Shown piece after piece: positions 51,198 through 52,474 of a DNA stretch of 52,474 nucleotides. A program made the translations under genes and the position numbers. The notes beneath the pieces are model-generated. The model did no database searches and was not told the origin of the DNA. It saw only the letters and a list, made by a program, of their open reading frames with translations. Origin of the DNA: CAZDSS01 sp964508185 (GTDB lineage Bacteria; Pseudomonadota; Alphaproteobacteria; Sphingomonadales; Govanellaceae); contig CAZDSS010000005.1 of the NCBI GenBank assembly GCA_964508185.1, forward strand, positions 1-52,474, written 5' to 3'. Numbering within the stretch: the stretch's first letter is position 1; every line of letters begins with the position of its first letter.

Positions 51198-52043
51198 GTG
51201 AACAGATTGTTCAGGAAGACGATGATCGGAGCGATGCTGGCGCTGGCCACGCTCCTCGGGCAGGTGGGCGCGGCTCAGGCGGCGCAGCCGGAACCCTGGC
51301 AGACGTATTTCCAGGAAGCGGCAAGCGAGGTGATGCACGGTATCGTCGACCTGCATGATCTGCTTCTTGTCATCATCACCGGCATTACGGTTCTGGTGAT
51401 GGCGCTTCTTCTCTATGTGATCCTGCGGTTCCGGCGCAGCGCCAATCCGGTGCCGTCCAAGACCTCGCACAACACCCTGATCGAGGTGATCTGGACGCTG
51501 CTGCCGGTCCTGATCCTGGTGGCCATCGCCATTCCGTCCTTCAAGCTTCTCTATCTCCAGGACAAGGTCCACGAGGCCGACCTCACCATCAAGGCGACGG
51601 GTTCCCAGTGGTACTGGTCCTATGAATATCCGGATCACGACGGCATCGCCTTCGACTCGCTGATGCTGACCGACGAGGAGGCTGCCGCCGCCGGCGAGCC
51701 CCGTCTGCTCGCCACCGACACCCGCGTGGTGGTCCCGGTGGGCAAGGTGGTGCGCGTGCTCGTGACCGCTTCCGACGTGCTTCATGCTTGGGCCGTGCCG
51801 GCTTTCGGCGTTAAGATCGACGCTGTGCCCGGCCGTCTCAACGAAACCTGGTTCCGCGCCGAGCGCGAAGGCATCTATTACGGCCAGTGCTCCGAACTTT
51901 GCGGCATCCGCCATGCCTTCATGCCGATCGCCGTCGAAGTGGTGAGCGAAGAAAGGTTTGCTGCCTGGCTCGAGGAAGCCAAGGAGCAGTATGCTATGAA
52001 AGACGCGACCAAGCTGAAGCTGGCCGCCGCGCAGCAGCGCTAA
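51198..52043 (+). CDS. ctaC: Cytochrome c oxidase subunit II
   Basis: Inner-membrane subunit (281 residues) of the aa3-type oxidase; its periplasmic domain takes electrons from cytochrome c through CuA. A signal peptide (cleavage near GAAQA-AQ), two transmembrane helices (about 55-75 and 97-116) and the CuA domain follow in order. All CuA ligands are visible: His196 (DVLHAWAVP), then Cys231, Glu233, Cys235, His239 and Met242 in CSELCGIRHAFMP. The aromatic electron-entry patch GSQWYWSYEYP is at 135-145. The GTG start is set by the ribosome site and the signal peptide. ctaD follows after 19 bases. Confidence 0.96.
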   Translation: MNRLFRKTMIGAMLALATLLGQVGAAQAAQPEPWQTYFQEAASEVMHGIVDLHDLLLVIITGITVLVMALLLYVILRFRRSANPVPSKTSHNTLIEVIWTLLPVLILVAIAIPSFKLLYLQDKVHEADLTIKATGSQWYWSYEYPDHDGIAFDSLMLTDEEAAAAGEPRLLATDTRVVVPVGKVVRVLVTASDVLHAWAVPAFGVKIDAVPGRLNETWFRAEREGIYYGQCSELCGIRHAFMPIAVEVVSEERFAAWLEEAKEQYAMKDATKLKLAAAQQR

Positions 52044-52062
52044 AGTTTGAGGAGAGCGAGTT

Positions 52063-52474
52063 ATGGCTGGTAGCAAGGCCGCAGAGGCTCACGACGCGCA
52101 CGACCATCCGCACGGGTGGCGCCGCTATCTGTTGTCCACCAACCACAAGGATATCGGGACCATGTACCTGATATTCGCCGTGGTGGCGGGCCTGATCGGC
52201 GGCACCTTCTCCGTGCTGATGCGCATGGAGTTGCAGAATCCCGGTGTCACCTTCCTGACGGCCTTCACCGGCGGGGACGTGGACTCGGCCTATCACTTCT
52301 TCAACGTGCTCATCAGCGCCCACGGCATGATCATGATCTTCTTCATGGTGATGCCGGCGCTCATCGGCGGGTTCGGCAACTGGTTCGTGCCGATCATGAT
52401 CGGCGCGCCCGACATGGCCTTCCCGCGCATGAACAACATCAGCTTCTGGTTGTTGCCCGCGTCCTTCACGCTCC
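52063..52474 (+). CDS. ctaD: Cytochrome c oxidase subunit I, 3' end beyond the window
   Basis: The first 137 codons of the haem a/a3-CuB catalytic subunit. The frame reads from ATG at 52063 with GAGGAGAG just upstream. After a His/Asp-rich cytoplasmic start come LSTNHKDIGTMYLIFAVVAG (helix I), VLISAHGMIMIFFMVMPALIGGFGNWF (helix II, with the low-spin haem ligand His in SAHG) and PRMNNISFWLLPASFTL. It runs off the right edge intact. It forms an operon with ctaC, and the remaining cta genes probably follow outside. Confidence 0.96.
   Translation, partial: MAGSKAAEAHDAHDHPHGWRRYLLSTNHKDIGTMYLIFAVVAGLIGGTFSVLMRMELQNPGVTFLTAFTGGDVDSAYHFFNVLISAHGMIMIFFMVMPALIGGFGNWFVPIMIGAPDMAFPRMNNISFWLLPASFTL

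Noticed and set aside
1..52474. tRNA, rRNA, CRISPR arrays, IS elements, prophage or attachment sites
   Set aside because: Intergenic spaces are short (longest 374 bases) and none shows cloverleaf, repeat-spacer or transposase features.

Overview
This is a 52.5 kb, very GC-rich chromosomal stretch from an alphaproteobacterium. The evidence is gene content and order: a plant-type glutamate-cysteine ligase; DUF2093 and DUF3035 proteins; tldD divergent from cytochrome oxidase ctaC/ctaD; the ileS-lspA-DUF3035-M16-M16 series; and one promoter matching the alphaproteobacterial general-stress (EcfG) consensus. The abundance of TonB-type, porin and beta-propeller hydrolase genes would suit a Sphingomonadales- or Kordiimonadales-like lineage, but I cannot fix the order. 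I saw no rRNA, tRNA, CRISPR array, IS element or phage gene.

Layout. (1) 1-8060, plus strand: 5'-truncated ileS, lspA, a DUF3035 lipoprotein, an active/inactive pair of M16 peptidases, and mutL. (2) 8073-13315, minus strand: a polyamine/GABA catabolic cluster (class III aminotransferase, gabD, gabT) followed by a LysR regulator. (3) 13536-30707, plus strand: an accessory block of ten genes. They encode two tandem paralogous TolB-propeller/amidohydrolase fusions (the second interrupted by a 100-N assembly gap), an M24 peptidase, a beta-lactamase-family serine hydrolase, a POT peptide transporter, a secreted beta-helix protein, a TonB-dependent receptor, a PepSY membrane protein, a P1-family (DmpA-like) peptidase with an extra C-terminal domain, and an OprP/O-type porin. 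I read this as an uptake and hydrolysis locus for unusual peptides or amides, and it is the most likely place for an undescribed pathway. (4) 30723-41718: mostly housekeeping genes (rsmD, a large-ribosomal-subunit pseudouridine synthase, an O-methyltransferase, tadA, an MscS channel, purD with a phosphotransferase, xseA, DUF2093, an M23 peptidase, a TorF-type porin). Among them is a 60-residue Gln/Ser/Asn-rich protein behind a textbook EcfG promoter. (5) 41734-50823: pmbA and ubiD, ppa, ubiA (minus), rsmE, a GDT1-type transporter and gshA (plus), an entericidin-like lipoprotein and tldD (minus). (6) 51198-end: ctaC and the start of ctaD.

How the parts fit. Regions 2 and 3 are adjacent. Oligomers could cross the outer membrane through the TonB receptor or porin, be cut by the periplasmic hydrolases, enter through the POT carrier, and be finished by the M24 and serine hydrolases; the gab genes would feed amine-derived carbon into succinate. 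That link is inference from position and family only. Regions 4-6 supply ubiquinone (UbiA, UbiD), glutathione (GshA), purines (PurD), RNA modification (RsmD, RsmE, TadA, pseudouridine synthase), DNA repair (MutL, XseA) and respiration (CtaC/CtaD). Both halves of the TldD/TldE protease are encoded within 8 kb.
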